From a virus: 26,324 nt of DNA. Position 1 is the first letter of the stretch. Each line of letters opens with the position of its first letter. The stretch lies in the IMG/VR virus record IMGVR_UViG_3300005663_000182, positions 1-26,324 of that record; one strand, given 5' to 3'. Both the position numbers and the translations under genes were made by a program. Positions 8,501 to 16,118 of this stretch are shown piece by piece. The notes under the pieces were generated by a model that had not been told where the DNA came from, did not search any database, and saw nothing but the letters and a program-made list of their open reading frames with translations.

Positions 8501-11500
8501 CGCCTCAAGACCAAGTACGCCGAACAAACACAAGGCTTAGAGAATTTATGGGACGGTGTTTATAAGAGAGCCGATGACTTCCGAGAGTCTAGGTGGGATT
8601 TAACACGAAGGTCGAAGGAAAGGGGTGTTAATTTTAGAGAATTATGGAGAGAGGCTGGATTAGGGGACACTCCACCCAGAGGCTTGGGTAAAGAAGAATT
8701 CAATAGGGAACTTTGGAAGAACTATCGCACGAAAAGAGAGTTGATGTTCACGGGCGTCAGAGACCAGCAGTGGCAAATCGAAAACATCCTCATAGATACA
8801 CTTGAGGAATTCGTTCCAGGGCTAAATACAAACACAACTCTTCGCAATAGGGCCTCGGCGCTTTATGACCGTTCGCGGATGCTGGATAACGCATTCATAG
8901 ATGCGCAGGGGCGGGCTTGGACATTGCGGAGGTTGGCAGGTCCAGTAGATGAGGCTGCACTAGCCGCGGAACGAAGCGCGCTAAGAGATAGGCTATTTGA
9001 CCCAAAGACACCAGATACTGAATTAGACGCAATTAGAAAGCGCATGGTGGAGATAGATAATGAATTACAGTCCGCCGCCGCACGTATTGAAGAAATGCGC
9101 CAACCAGTATTCCAGCAAGAAAAGATTGACCAAATATCCGCAAGAGTTTTGAGAGGCGAAATTCCCAAGGAAGAGGGCGATAGGCTAATAGCCCTGCTGA
9201 CTGAAGAGGCCCCTGAAGCAGTTGGGTTTACAGATGAATTTGTACCGCAAGCCGAACTCGATGAAGCACTTAAGACACGCAAGATAGTGGATGGCGTTCC
9301 CGAGGGCGCTGAACCAATTCCTGCCGCAGAGACATCTGGGATAACGCCTACTGGGCCACGCGTTGCCGAAGAGACTAGAGGCGGGCTGTGGAAGTGGGTG
9401 GACGAAACTCTCAAGCCACAATTAGAGGAAAACTTCAACAGTGTTCCGGTATCATCAGAATCCGCAGTGCTGCAAAGCGACCTACGTGCTTGGGGAGTGG
9501 AGGCCAAGGCACGGGTTACTCAAGCTCGTGCGACATCAATAGAAATAGCCAATGAAGCACGCAAATTCACATTGCATGATTATGGGGAGCGTTTCGGGAT
9601 AGACCTCGCCGCAATGTATATATACCCGTACCAATTCTGGCACTCACGGACTTATATAAAATGGTTCAAGCGCATCATGGCTGACCCCGCGATATTCTCT
9701 GTGTATAGTACGTATCGAACTGCGATGGAGAAAGTACATGCAGGGCTACCTGATTGGTGGAAGTTCCAACTCAACACGAATGAACTTCTGGGGATAGAAT
9801 CGGAAAATCCTCTGTATTTCAATCTTGAGGCCACAATAAGTCCGCTCCATGCTTTGACAGGGGCAGACTACAACGACAAATACAAACGCGTGGACACAAT
9901 ATCCAGCGGCCTTGATGATTTGAATAAGTTTGGTCCCTCGACGTGGACTATATTTTCTTTGGCATTAGCGACTTACTATAATATCAAAGGCAAAGAAGAG
10001 GCAGCCGCCAGATGGGCTGGGAGACTGTTCACAGGAACCCGTGCTTTCAGAGACCTAACAGCGTTATTGGGCGTAGAAGAAGGCAGGGGAATAGAGATAG
10101 ACCCCCTCATCAATACGTTTTCTGGAGGCATTGGGCCATACGAACGCCCGCGGGTGGGGCTGGCATTGGGCGACATGCTTGACGAGGGCTATTCGGAAGA
10201 GGACTTAATTGATGCTGGAAACCAGCAATCGGGTCCTGTTTGGGAAGATGCGGTTGCCAGAATGATTCAAGCCCGTGCGGGAGGAAACTTGTTCGGGTTT
10301 ATTGCTGGCGTAGGATTCAAGCCACGTTCACAGACAGACATTCAAATAGACCAGATGTACAACGATATGTATGCGACTATCAGGAATAGGGAAAATTTCT
10401 CTGAACAAGAATACCAAGATAGGTGGGAACAACTGCGGGAGGCCTACCCATTCCTGGATGTTGTGCTGCTTTCGAGAAAGGGCGGATTAGAGAGAGACGA
10501 GGCATTCGCATGGAACGTACTGCGTAGAATTCCCCCCAGTATGAACAGAGAATTCGCAGGGCTAGTGGGGATGCAGGAAGAAGCCATTTCCAGGTTCTAT
10601 GAAAGCAAGGGAGACCTGACTTTGCTAACAGAATCTGAAAGAATGGATTTTATGGCGGGCATCATTGACCTCGGGGCAATTCTGGCGATACCGCCTGGAA
10701 CTACGAGACAGCAGTGGCAGAGGGCCAGAACTGCATATTCTGTGATGCGGGAACGGGGAGAAGAACAGTTCGGAGATGACATCTGGGACCGCATAGACGT
10801 GTACTTCGGTGCCAAGGGCGACACGCAATTAGAGAAAGATAGGGCCGAAACGATACTCAAGAGCGACCCCAAAATCAGCGAGGCATTGGACTGGCAGGCG
10901 CTATTCATAGGAAATAATCCATTCCTGAGTCCCTACTATAATGGCTTGAACAAGATAGAGGGCTACTTCAAGGGCCAAATGTACAAGACGCTAGAGGAGA
11001 ACTTCGGGTCTGACATCTGGGAGAAGTGGGATGTATATTGGGGATTGAAGGATATAGGCGGGGAATTCAGAGATTATTGGAAGGCCCATCCAGAACTGGG
11101 TAATTATAGTGAGATGAAGGAAGAACTCTTGGAGGGCATCGAGGACCACTTCGAGCAGTTCCAGGGGATATTCCCTGAAGCATTACCTGCTACCACGCGG
11201 CCAGACGTAGAGGCCGAGACGGCGGCCCAGCAAGCTTTACTCGAAGCATTGACTCAGCAGTTGCGACCGTCGCCACAAGAGTTGATACAGTTACTGGGAG
11301 AGCCATTATTTGGCCTAATCAGTCTAGGGGGACCACTCCCAGAGATAGCTGAGAGGCGACTGGAGGAGATAGCAGACGAACTAGGAATGACCTCGCAGGA
11401 TTTACAGCAATTGGCTACGACAGGATTTTTGCCTGCACCCCCAGAAGAATCCGCTTTGCCACCGGCGGCAGTAGCAGAGCAACCGATACCCACTGCGCCC

Positions 11501-12313
11501 TCTCCGCGGCCAGGGCGTGATTTTGCTCTTCTGCCTCAAAGACCACAACAGGGAGAAGCGGGCAGGGGCCTGATTGAAGGCCCGCGACCCGAGGGCGGCA
11601 TAGAGCGATTGGCGTATGATATTGTAACTGGCTTGATGACAGCGAATGAGTTTTTGTCTCCGGCCAAAAGAGGCGAGCGCGAGGGACTAAAAGAAGATTT
11701 GGCGGAGGACTTCCCAGGATTAACAGAAGATTTCTTGCAGATTATCAATTATGCTAAAGTTCGCGAAAGACCAAAACTACTTGAGCGCATGGGGGAAACT
11801 GGTGTTGTTGAAGACCAAATTGTAACACAAGCGCCAGGAGGAATAGCCGTAAGGTTTGATATTTTCGGCGATTTTGCCGAGGTGACTGGTCCCACACTAG
11901 TTCATGATTTATCTGACCGCAACATAGTGCTTCACGAATTGGCCCATCATGCAGACGCAGTGGTTGGAGGAACTGCGAGGAGAATATCGAGTAGTCCTGG
12001 GTTCAAACGAGCTATACAGGATGTTCGTGAAATGTTTGAAGAACGCGAAGAACACATAGATACGCCATATTATCCGATAATAGAACTTGTGGAGACGTTT
12101 CCGGGCATTGGCGGGAACGAGAGAACTCCGCTAGTTAATTGGGGCGGCAAAATAGAATTGTATGCCACAATCTTTGGGGCTGCAAAGGGCTTTTTAGATA
12201 ATATTCCCCCGCCAATGCGACCGTTTTTTGAGAGGTGGATGGAATTCGCCCCGCCGCAAGGTGAAGGGCGAAGGCCACCACAAAGAGAACGAATTAGGGG
12301 AGGTCAACCATAG
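5597..12313 (+). CDS. Giant multidomain virion-type protein with C-terminal HExxH metallopeptidase-like domain (2238 aa)
   Basis: The start abuts the previous TAA with no clear ribosome-binding site, so translation is probably coupled. Visible layout: residues 1-640, helical and Trp-rich in parts; about 645-680, a hydrophobic segment (ALYMVLSPAYWARNRLSNAF); about 844-1010, long charged helices, likely coiled coil; about 1080-1250, further charged helices; about 1326-1360, an aromatic hydrophobic segment (AAMYIYPYQFWHSRTYIKW); about 1720-1850, two related units around IWDRIDVYFG and IWEKWDVYWG; about 1945-2000, a Pro-rich linker. The end carries HELAHH with ligand-like H2113, E2114 and H2117, and a downstream ELYA (E2187) that could be the third ligand of a gluzincin-like zinc peptidase. 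Size and place suggest an internal or ejected virion protein, or a polyvalent-type effector. Head maturation is another possibility. Function is not established. Confidence 0.8.
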   Translation: MTFPRDPSDFNLGGAPDAPKAEGTPPSGVENLEKVQKLNLAKFRKFEESRKGKLFLPGPYEPYPGVFQSPQAWFEKQVASMAEVSMPDFLPVNTERDEYHLPVAWSQNWQNQVLGPNDEALPKGAFSWDRFGEPYFGEPGDFGLWGDFKNWIKKAWWQLWVPSEDAPPFTAFGKDWEARLLEATEGQIVGPGQALSSIKPFIEVVYPEIMTLLKEMGDRARNPDVAEGPVRTILATGGRVAGEFIKGVGDLVNLIPQAFEKITGAVLVPAAVLADRSSLAPLGDEGWDKFFKNANFFVVAPGRIYQIGRAVEAVLSGRWTPKEAIGIITDLDTNFQAARIAYSLISHEGLAADYIRRMEEGADPRLLALELEDPVAEMWGQILNDPLVLWGMLGKGKKAVAALDIADAKLAGDTQIMELMAQSPTTSTKGILDHLDEIAEATGRLYDDVRLGTTELGALRRRKVLIASAKQSVYGREAQDVLGVLAAHHYGDGDKLFDTLEALARLASDDILVRKQAWLALGRSGLPVSYLTSSPVTRTAIVLRDLLFDSGGRLSSGLADDIARVAGNPDELIEIWSKKIDNIYKDKFPNVQQQVAQGKRYAELLADDAEKAAEFLRKNPLADQAISPGMLRAADFHKAMTKWVFKPMHGAQGALYMVLSPAYWARNRLSNAFHVFVDHGIKPGLRALRYGPGKALEEIRMMTGGWSPTGARMAFGGPASEAAGFFPSLKRGFLGKAARDEAAAGQVIQAHSIRKTMLNALQEGRAIPDLSAIRGMTGDEAAYLVGLVRDNFGDVDKAITEFFSFRGQARRHMGFLSIEDQKILRDHRMYDDVMASYREGGTWDDVSSRIDDLKDEYDELADLSAGEAASLDTANMTVQEANTYTKDVEAIRANIGDEAADLMTRRINTNREFRRVSSKAVREIETMAHRLDSEADAIRALSDPDFALRQRMSSLEEIPGQAADIGYTRLKTKYAEQTQGLENLWDGVYKRADDFRESRWDLTRRSKERGVNFRELWREAGLGDTPPRGLGKEEFNRELWKNYRTKRELMFTGVRDQQWQIENILIDTLEEFVPGLNTNTTLRNRASALYDRSRMLDNAFIDAQGRAWTLRRLAGPVDEAALAAERSALRDRLFDPKTPDTELDAIRKRMVEIDNELQSAAARIEEMRQPVFQQEKIDQISARVLRGEIPKEEGDRLIALLTEEAPEAVGFTDEFVPQAELDEALKTRKIVDGVPEGAEPIPAAETSGITPTGPRVAEETRGGLWKWVDETLKPQLEENFNSVPVSSESAVLQSDLRAWGVEAKARVTQARATSIEIANEARKFTLHDYGERFGIDLAAMYIYPYQFWHSRTYIKWFKRIMADPAIFSVYSTYRTAMEKVHAGLPDWWKFQLNTNELLGIESENPLYFNLEATISPLHALTGADYNDKYKRVDTISSGLDDLNKFGPSTWTIFSLALATYYNIKGKEEAAARWAGRLFTGTRAFRDLTALLGVEEGRGIEIDPLINTFSGGIGPYERPRVGLALGDMLDEGYSEEDLIDAGNQQSGPVWEDAVARMIQARAGGNLFGFIAGVGFKPRSQTDIQIDQMYNDMYATIRNRENFSEQEYQDRWEQLREAYPFLDVVLLSRKGGLERDEAFAWNVLRRIPPSMNREFAGLVGMQEEAISRFYESKGDLTLLTESERMDFMAGIIDLGAILAIPPGTTRQQWQRARTAYSVMRERGEEQFGDDIWDRIDVYFGAKGDTQLEKDRAETILKSDPKISEALDWQALFIGNNPFLSPYYNGLNKIEGYFKGQMYKTLEENFGSDIWEKWDVYWGLKDIGGEFRDYWKAHPELGNYSEMKEELLEGIEDHFEQFQGIFPEALPATTRPDVEAETAAQQALLEALTQQLRPSPQELIQLLGEPLFGLISLGGPLPEIAERRLEEIADELGMTSQDLQQLATTGFLPAPPEESALPPAAVAEQPIPTAPSPRPGRDFALLPQRPQQGEAGRGLIEGPRPEGGIERLAYDIVTGLMTANEFLSPAKRGEREGLKEDLAEDFPGLTEDFLQIINYAKVRERPKLLERMGETGVVEDQIVTQAPGGIAVRFDIFGDFAEVTGPTLVHDLSDRNIVLHELAHHADAVVGGTARRISSSPGFKRAIQDVREMFEEREEHIDTPYYPIIELVETFPGIGGNERTPLVNWGGKIELYATIFGAAKGFLDNIPPPMRPFFERWMEFAPPQGEGRRPPQRERIRGGQP

Positions 12314-12329
12314 AAGACACACGTATAAT
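12301..12329 (+). promoter_or_regulatory. Candidate sigma-70-like promoter ahead of the scaffold/capsid genes
   Basis: One of the two largest gaps in the window (12314-12371) contains a perfect TATAAT at 12324-12329. A poor -35 match (GGTCAA near 12302) lies about 16-17 nt upstream, inside the end of the giant gene. Initiation near 12336 would leave a short leader containing the strong AAGGAG site at 12359-12364. High expression of scaffold and capsid genes would fit, but the -35 is weak and host preferences are unknown. Confidence 0.3.
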
Positions 12330-12371
12330 TGACAAACGGTACACTAATACAATAAGATAAGGAGATAAGAA

Positions 12372-13109
12372 ATGCCCGATGATGTAAAGGACGACGTTCA
12401 AGAAGGCGAAGAGGAACAAAAGGGATTACCAATCCCCGACATTTCTGCTGGCTCGACGGAAGCGGGTTCTGCACAACCAGGGTTTGACGCGACTGCGTTT
12501 GAGAAAAAGATTCTCGATAGCTTTGACGCTCTCAGGGAAAGTATTCCTAACTTGGTGGATGCTGGAATAAAGTCTACTAAGGATAAGCGGTTCAATAAGC
12601 TATCACAGGTAGAGGAAATTCTGGCGGCAGTAGAACTGTCCGGCGGAGACCCCGAAAAAGTCCGAGGAAAGCTGGAAAGCGACGCGCTTCTGAATCGGCT
12701 TGATGCCTTAGAAGAGAAACTCAGTTCCGGTGGGGCTGGTGGTACGGTGCCCGCCGAGGACGCTCAAACGGAACAACTAAAAGTTGATGCCGCGGAACTT
12801 CTAACGAAGGCCAAGGCCGAACATGGCGTTGAATTATCGGACGCGGACCTGACTGAGCTTATTAAAACACAGGAAAGATGGACTCCTGTAGAATGGCTAA
12901 ATGCACTGTCCAGTTCGGTAATCAAGAAAGCCAAGCAAGGCAACATTGGCTCCGGCGCATCTGTCGGCAAAAGCGGCGATGCCGTATTGCCCACGGATGA
13001 CGACGAGCTTCTGAACCAAATCGTGGAACTTCAGAGACATCCTGTGAAGAACCGCGAAGAGGTACAGAAACTCAATGCTGAGGCAGAGGAGCGCGGCCTT
13101 TTTAAATAA
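12372..13109 (+). CDS. Probable capsid scaffolding protein (245 aa)
   Basis: Scaffolds direct assembly of the capsid shell and are then expelled or degraded. This protein sits directly upstream of the capsid gene and is acidic, charged and apparently helical without a globular core, the usual look of scaffolds. The N-terminus is very acidic (DDVKDDVQEGEEEQ). Helical stretches occur at about 40-117, ending in LLNRLDALEEKL, with a Gly-rich break at 119-124. A helical C-terminus (about 205-240) is where scaffolds commonly contact the shell. The strongest ribosome-binding site seen in the window (AAGGAG, 7 nt spacing) precedes ATG 12372, consistent with a high-copy product. The call rests on position and composition, not a signature motif. 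Confidence 0.7.
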   Translation: MPDDVKDDVQEGEEEQKGLPIPDISAGSTEAGSAQPGFDATAFEKKILDSFDALRESIPNLVDAGIKSTKDKRFNKLSQVEEILAAVELSGGDPEKVRGKLESDALLNRLDALEEKLSSGGAGGTVPAEDAQTEQLKVDAAELLTKAKAEHGVELSDADLTELIKTQERWTPVEWLNALSSSVIKKAKQGNIGSGASVGKSGDAVLPTDDDELLNQIVELQRHPVKNREEVQKLNAEAEERGLFK

Positions 13110-13121
13110 AGGTAAATTTCA

Positions 13122-14351
13122 ATGACTATAACGCAGTTATCAACACTGCCAAACAGTCTGCGTGTTCGACACCTAAATGATTACCTTATGGGTGCAATGC
13201 GTCGTAGATTCTACGACCAAGTTGCATCGCCAATTGACGAGCTTTCTGCTGCGGCAGGTGCCGCAAATGACATGGCGGAGTTATCAAGGGGTGGAACTGT
13301 TCGGATTACGTTTATATCCGATATGGGCATTACCACCACGCCATTGAGTGAAGTTCAGGACATCGCCCCGCAGACACTTGCGGACACCTCCACAGATATA
13401 CTCGTGGATATGTACGGAGATGGTATCCAAACCTCACAGAAAGCCTTGATTGAATATTTCACCAACTATGGTGTTAGCTCTCCCGCAAAAGTTGGGCTTA
13501 ACATGATGGAGACGGTAGATTTCAAGGCCATGGAAGCTGCTCTTGGTGGAGATTTGGTATTCAGGCAACAGGTTAGAAATAAACTGGATGCCGGTACGAC
13601 AGCAGACAGAGCGTCAGATAGTGATTTTTCACAAGTTGCTGCACGACTCTCGCAATTCAATACCCCTGGATGGGAAGGGGAAAATCGTCCCATGAACTGG
13701 GTGGGACTCACTGACCATTTCGTTGTGAACGACATCGCTCAGGGCGGAAACGTGGTCAATGTTGCAATCTATCAGGACCAAGAAATGGTTTTGAATAATG
13801 AAATCGGAAGACTTCACCAAATCAAAATCGTAGCAAGCGGATTTGCGAAAATCTTCTTGGGCGCAGGAACAGTGAACACTAGCGCCGTGGCTACAACCAT
13901 CACAACTGCCGTGGGCAGACTTGCGCGCACAGTGGTTCTTGGTTCTACTGCTAATGTAGTGGTAGGCAAATGGCTGAATATCTGGAATGCCGAGGAAACA
14001 GGCAGCACATTCTATCCAGACAATGAGCGCGTGATGGTTGCGTCGCTCCCTGGTGGGACAACTGTTACCTTCGTAGGCAGCGCAGATAACGGTGGCTTAC
14101 GCTTTGCGCAGGCTGCTGGACGGACGGTAAACAACGCAGACAGCGTTCATACCATCTTGTTTGGAGGGCCAAGCTCGGTAGCAAAGATTTATGCACCTAG
14201 TGTCAACGAGTTTGGTACATTGGTCGGCCCGAAGTTACAGGGTCTTGCCGAGCAGTGGACTAGCTTCGCATGGAAATGGTTCGGCGGATATGGTATACCC
14301 AGTCAGAACTGGATACACCGTGGCGAATTTTCCGTAAGCGAGGAGGCATAA
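13122..14351 (+). CDS. Major capsid protein, N4 gp56-like, with an inserted beta-rich domain
   Basis: This would be the main shell subunit, with an HK97-type fold. Features matching the N4-gp56-like capsid family as I know it are an N-terminal helical arm (about 10-55), a domain containing the segment EIGRLHQIKIVASGFAKIF (about 227-245), and a C-terminal region QWTSFAWKWFGGYGIPSQNW (about 378-397) followed by a beta strand near the end. Residues about 248-348 are Thr/Val/Gly-rich and beta-like (TTITTAVGRLARTVVLGSTA), and look like an inserted domain, perhaps exposed on the capsid surface. The gene follows the scaffold by 12 nt, with a modest AAAGG site. Family assignment is from remembered sequence style; capsid identity is well supported by context. 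Confidence 0.8.
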   Translation: MTITQLSTLPNSLRVRHLNDYLMGAMRRRFYDQVASPIDELSAAAGAANDMAELSRGGTVRITFISDMGITTTPLSEVQDIAPQTLADTSTDILVDMYGDGIQTSQKALIEYFTNYGVSSPAKVGLNMMETVDFKAMEAALGGDLVFRQQVRNKLDAGTTADRASDSDFSQVAARLSQFNTPGWEGENRPMNWVGLTDHFVVNDIAQGGNVVNVAIYQDQEMVLNNEIGRLHQIKIVASGFAKIFLGAGTVNTSAVATTITTAVGRLARTVVLGSTANVVVGKWLNIWNAEETGSTFYPDNERVMVASLPGGTTVTFVGSADNGGLRFAQAAGRTVNNADSVHTILFGGPSSVAKIYAPSVNEFGTLVGPKLQGLAEQWTSFAWKWFGGYGIPSQNWIHRGEFSVSEEA

Positions 14352-14352
14352 C

Positions 14353-14943
14353 ATGGCTACTGGAACAAGTACTTATGATGGCCTCGGAATGGGGCTTCAA
14401 GGCGAATATGAACTCACGCAGCAAGTCTCTGCAACCGACTGCTTCACAATCACTGGCGCAGCCACAGATGGAGCTGGGACTCTGCTCACTATCCAAAACA
14501 GTGCCAAAGCTCCCGCAGTAAACGGGTTCCGCATCTTCGACTATGGACGGACAAGGTTAATCAGAACAGACGATGCTGCACATGGCGGGGCATTCAAGAA
14601 CGCTCTGGATGTCAAGTATGACCTCAATGTTGCCGCTGGCGCATCACAAATCTATGCCGCAACATTCATTCTTGACACAGCGGGCGGCACGTGGTCGGGT
14701 GGCCGTTTCTCGGTTATCCAGCTACAATCCTATGGTGATTCTGGAGTGTCGGCAGGAAATGCCGCATCTTGGATTCACTTAAATGACCTCGGCACTACCG
14801 AAGTAAAAACGTTCTTGCATGTCCTTGGTTCGACTATCGACACTGGGATTATGGAATCAATAACCGACGCAAGCACGACACACGGACTGGTGATGTATTG
14901 GCAGAATACAAAATACTACATCCTGGTAAGTAGCTCGTCATAA
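14353..14943 (+). CDS. Probable capsid decoration or minor head protein (196 aa)
   Basis: It starts 1 nt after the capsid stop, with GGAGG just upstream. The product is rich in Gly, Ala, Thr and Ser, with alternating beta-like stretches (ATDGAGTLLTIQNSA; AATFILDTAGGTWSGGRFSV), no signal peptide and no membrane segment. Compact beta-rich proteins encoded immediately after the capsid gene are commonly decoration proteins that bind the shell exterior. No specific family motif is seen, so a head-completion protein remains possible. Confidence 0.55.
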   Translation: MATGTSTYDGLGMGLQGEYELTQQVSATDCFTITGAATDGAGTLLTIQNSAKAPAVNGFRIFDYGRTRLIRTDDAAHGGAFKNALDVKYDLNVAAGASQIYAATFILDTAGGTWSGGRFSVIQLQSYGDSGVSAGNAASWIHLNDLGTTEVKTFLHVLGSTIDTGIMESITDASTTHGLVMYWQNTKYYILVSSSS

Positions 14944-14958
14944 GGTTAGGAGAAAAAG

Positions 14959-15273
14959 ATGGTACTGTCTGTACTTGATAGAGTCATACTGCTAACGATT
15001 CTTCCCAAAGAGGGAAACTATCTGACGCTGAAAATCCTCATGGATTTACGCATGACCATGTCGTTTACCGAAAGTGAGATGAAACAATTCAATCTCAAAA
15101 TAGATGACGAAACTGGTCAGACAACATGGGAAAATGCTGAAGATGTTGAAGTCCCAATAGGGGAAAAAGCTACAGACATAATCATAGAGGCCCTCGGGAA
15201 GCTAGACCAAGAGGGCAGCCTTAATCCAGAGATGATAGATACATACGAAAAATTCATCTCTCCAACTGAATAG
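14959..15273 (+). CDS. Small acidic hypothetical protein (104 aa)
   Basis: ATG 14959 follows a good TAGGAGAAAA ribosome-binding site. It starts with a hydrophobic helix (VLSVLDRVILLTILPKEGNY) and continues as an acidic alpha/beta protein with a segment EVPIGEKATDIIIEALGKLD (about 63-82). Similar small proteins occur in phage genomes to my recollection, without a known function. It is the last gene before the hairpin at 15282-15306, so it probably belongs to the capsid transcription unit. Confidence 0.65.
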   Translation: MVLSVLDRVILLTILPKEGNYLTLKILMDLRMTMSFTESEMKQFNLKIDDETGQTTWENAEDVEVPIGEKATDIIIEALGKLDQEGSLNPEMIDTYEKFISPTE

Positions 15274-15281
15274 AAAGGGAG

Positions 15282-15314
15282 ACTGGGGGCTGAAAACGCC
15301 CCCAGTAAACTTTT
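15282..15314 (+). terminator. Hairpin terminator or attenuator after the capsid block
   Basis: A 9-bp GC-rich perfect stem pairs 15282-15290 (ACTGGGGGC) with 15298-15306, around a 7-nt loop (TGAAAAC). After TAAAC there is a short T4 run at 15311-15314. The stem is strong, but the T-tract is short and not adjacent. It may act as a partial rho-independent terminator lowering expression of the downstream cassette, or as an RNA 3' stabiliser. The next ATG follows the T4 run directly. Confidence 0.6.
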
Positions 15315-16118
15315 ATGGAAATATCTGAATGCCGCATGTGCGGTGGTCCCATTCGCCTTATGCGCCGTGCGGACGGTTCTCTTGACCACTACGAACCAAT
15401 AAACGAGCATGACCGCCACGAACTTCCTAATCCCATATCACCAATTCTTGCAGATTATCTTAGGGCAAATCGAAAGGGAAAGAAGACAGTAGCCCTTGTT
15501 GGAATAGCGTGGTCTACTGGTCCCTGGACACCATTCGGGGAAACCGATGTTTGGGCCATGAATGAGCATCACGATGTTCCCTGGCTCAAAGAAGAGCATG
15601 TTACCGCATGGTTCCAGATTCACCACAAAGACGTTTTTACAGAGGAACTTGAGGCTGGCGTTAACCACTGGGGATGGCTTCAAGAAGAGCACCCCTTCCC
15701 TATTTACATGCACCAAGTTTATGACGATATTCCCTCCAGCGTGAAATTCCCACTTCGAGAAATACGAAAAGAACTTATAGGCAGTCTTTATCGCGGCGAA
15801 GAGAAAGTCAAAGGGCTTTTTTCTTCAACTTTTAATTACCAGATAGCCCTTGCGATATATCAGGGCTACGAAAGAATAGAGCTGTATGGCATCGAGATGC
15901 TTGGCCCAGGAGAATATGGCTGGCAAAGAGAGTGCATGGCGTACTGGTTGAGCAAAGCAGAAACCATGGGAATAGATATTTGGATGCCAGAAGACTGTGC
16001 ATTATTCAATCATCCTCTTTACGGATACGAAGAAGTAAGGGAAGGTGCCACGGGACAAGTTAGCTGGACCTCCTCTCGGAACGAAGAGCCAACATTCGGA
16101 CTTATGCAACCGAGATGA
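15315..16118 (+). CDS. Zn-finger plus Rossmann-like hypothetical protein, possibly glycan-related (267 aa)
   Basis: The start at 15315 has no Shine-Dalgarno sequence and lies just past a hairpin. It is kept because it preserves a CRMCGG knuckle (C6, C9), which with later His residues (DHYEPINEHDRHE) could bind zinc. The body begins with a nucleotide-binding-like strand-loop (KTVALVGIAWSTGPW, about 55-69), then ETDVWAMNEHHDVPW and WFQIHH, then SSTFNYQIALAIYQGYERIE and YGIEMLGPGEYGWQRECM. That pattern recurs in phage proteins of unknown function and resembles the layout of the next gene's GNG(E)SL protein. ATGA coupling to that gene suggests a shared role. A link to sugar transfer is inference. 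Confidence 0.6.
   Translation: MEISECRMCGGPIRLMRRADGSLDHYEPINEHDRHELPNPISPILADYLRANRKGKKTVALVGIAWSTGPWTPFGETDVWAMNEHHDVPWLKEEHVTAWFQIHHKDVFTEELEAGVNHWGWLQEEHPFPIYMHQVYDDIPSSVKFPLREIRKELIGSLYRGEEKVKGLFSSTFNYQIALAIYQGYERIELYGIEMLGPGEYGWQRECMAYWLSKAETMGIDIWMPEDCALFNHPLYGYEEVREGATGQVSWTSSRNEEPTFGLMQPR

Noticed and set aside
8863-9507. Long minus-strand ORF of 214 codons opposite the giant gene
   Set aside because: Ser-rich shadow of the helical charged region on the + strand, with no ribosome-binding site and no minus-strand neighbours.
12329-12358. TTGACA (12329-12334) with TAAGAT 18 nt downstream as a promoter for the scaffold gene
   Set aside because: Initiation about 7 nt after that -10 would fall beyond the AAGGAG ribosome-binding site at 12359-12364, leaving the gene without it. 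The TATAAT at 12324 is the better candidate.
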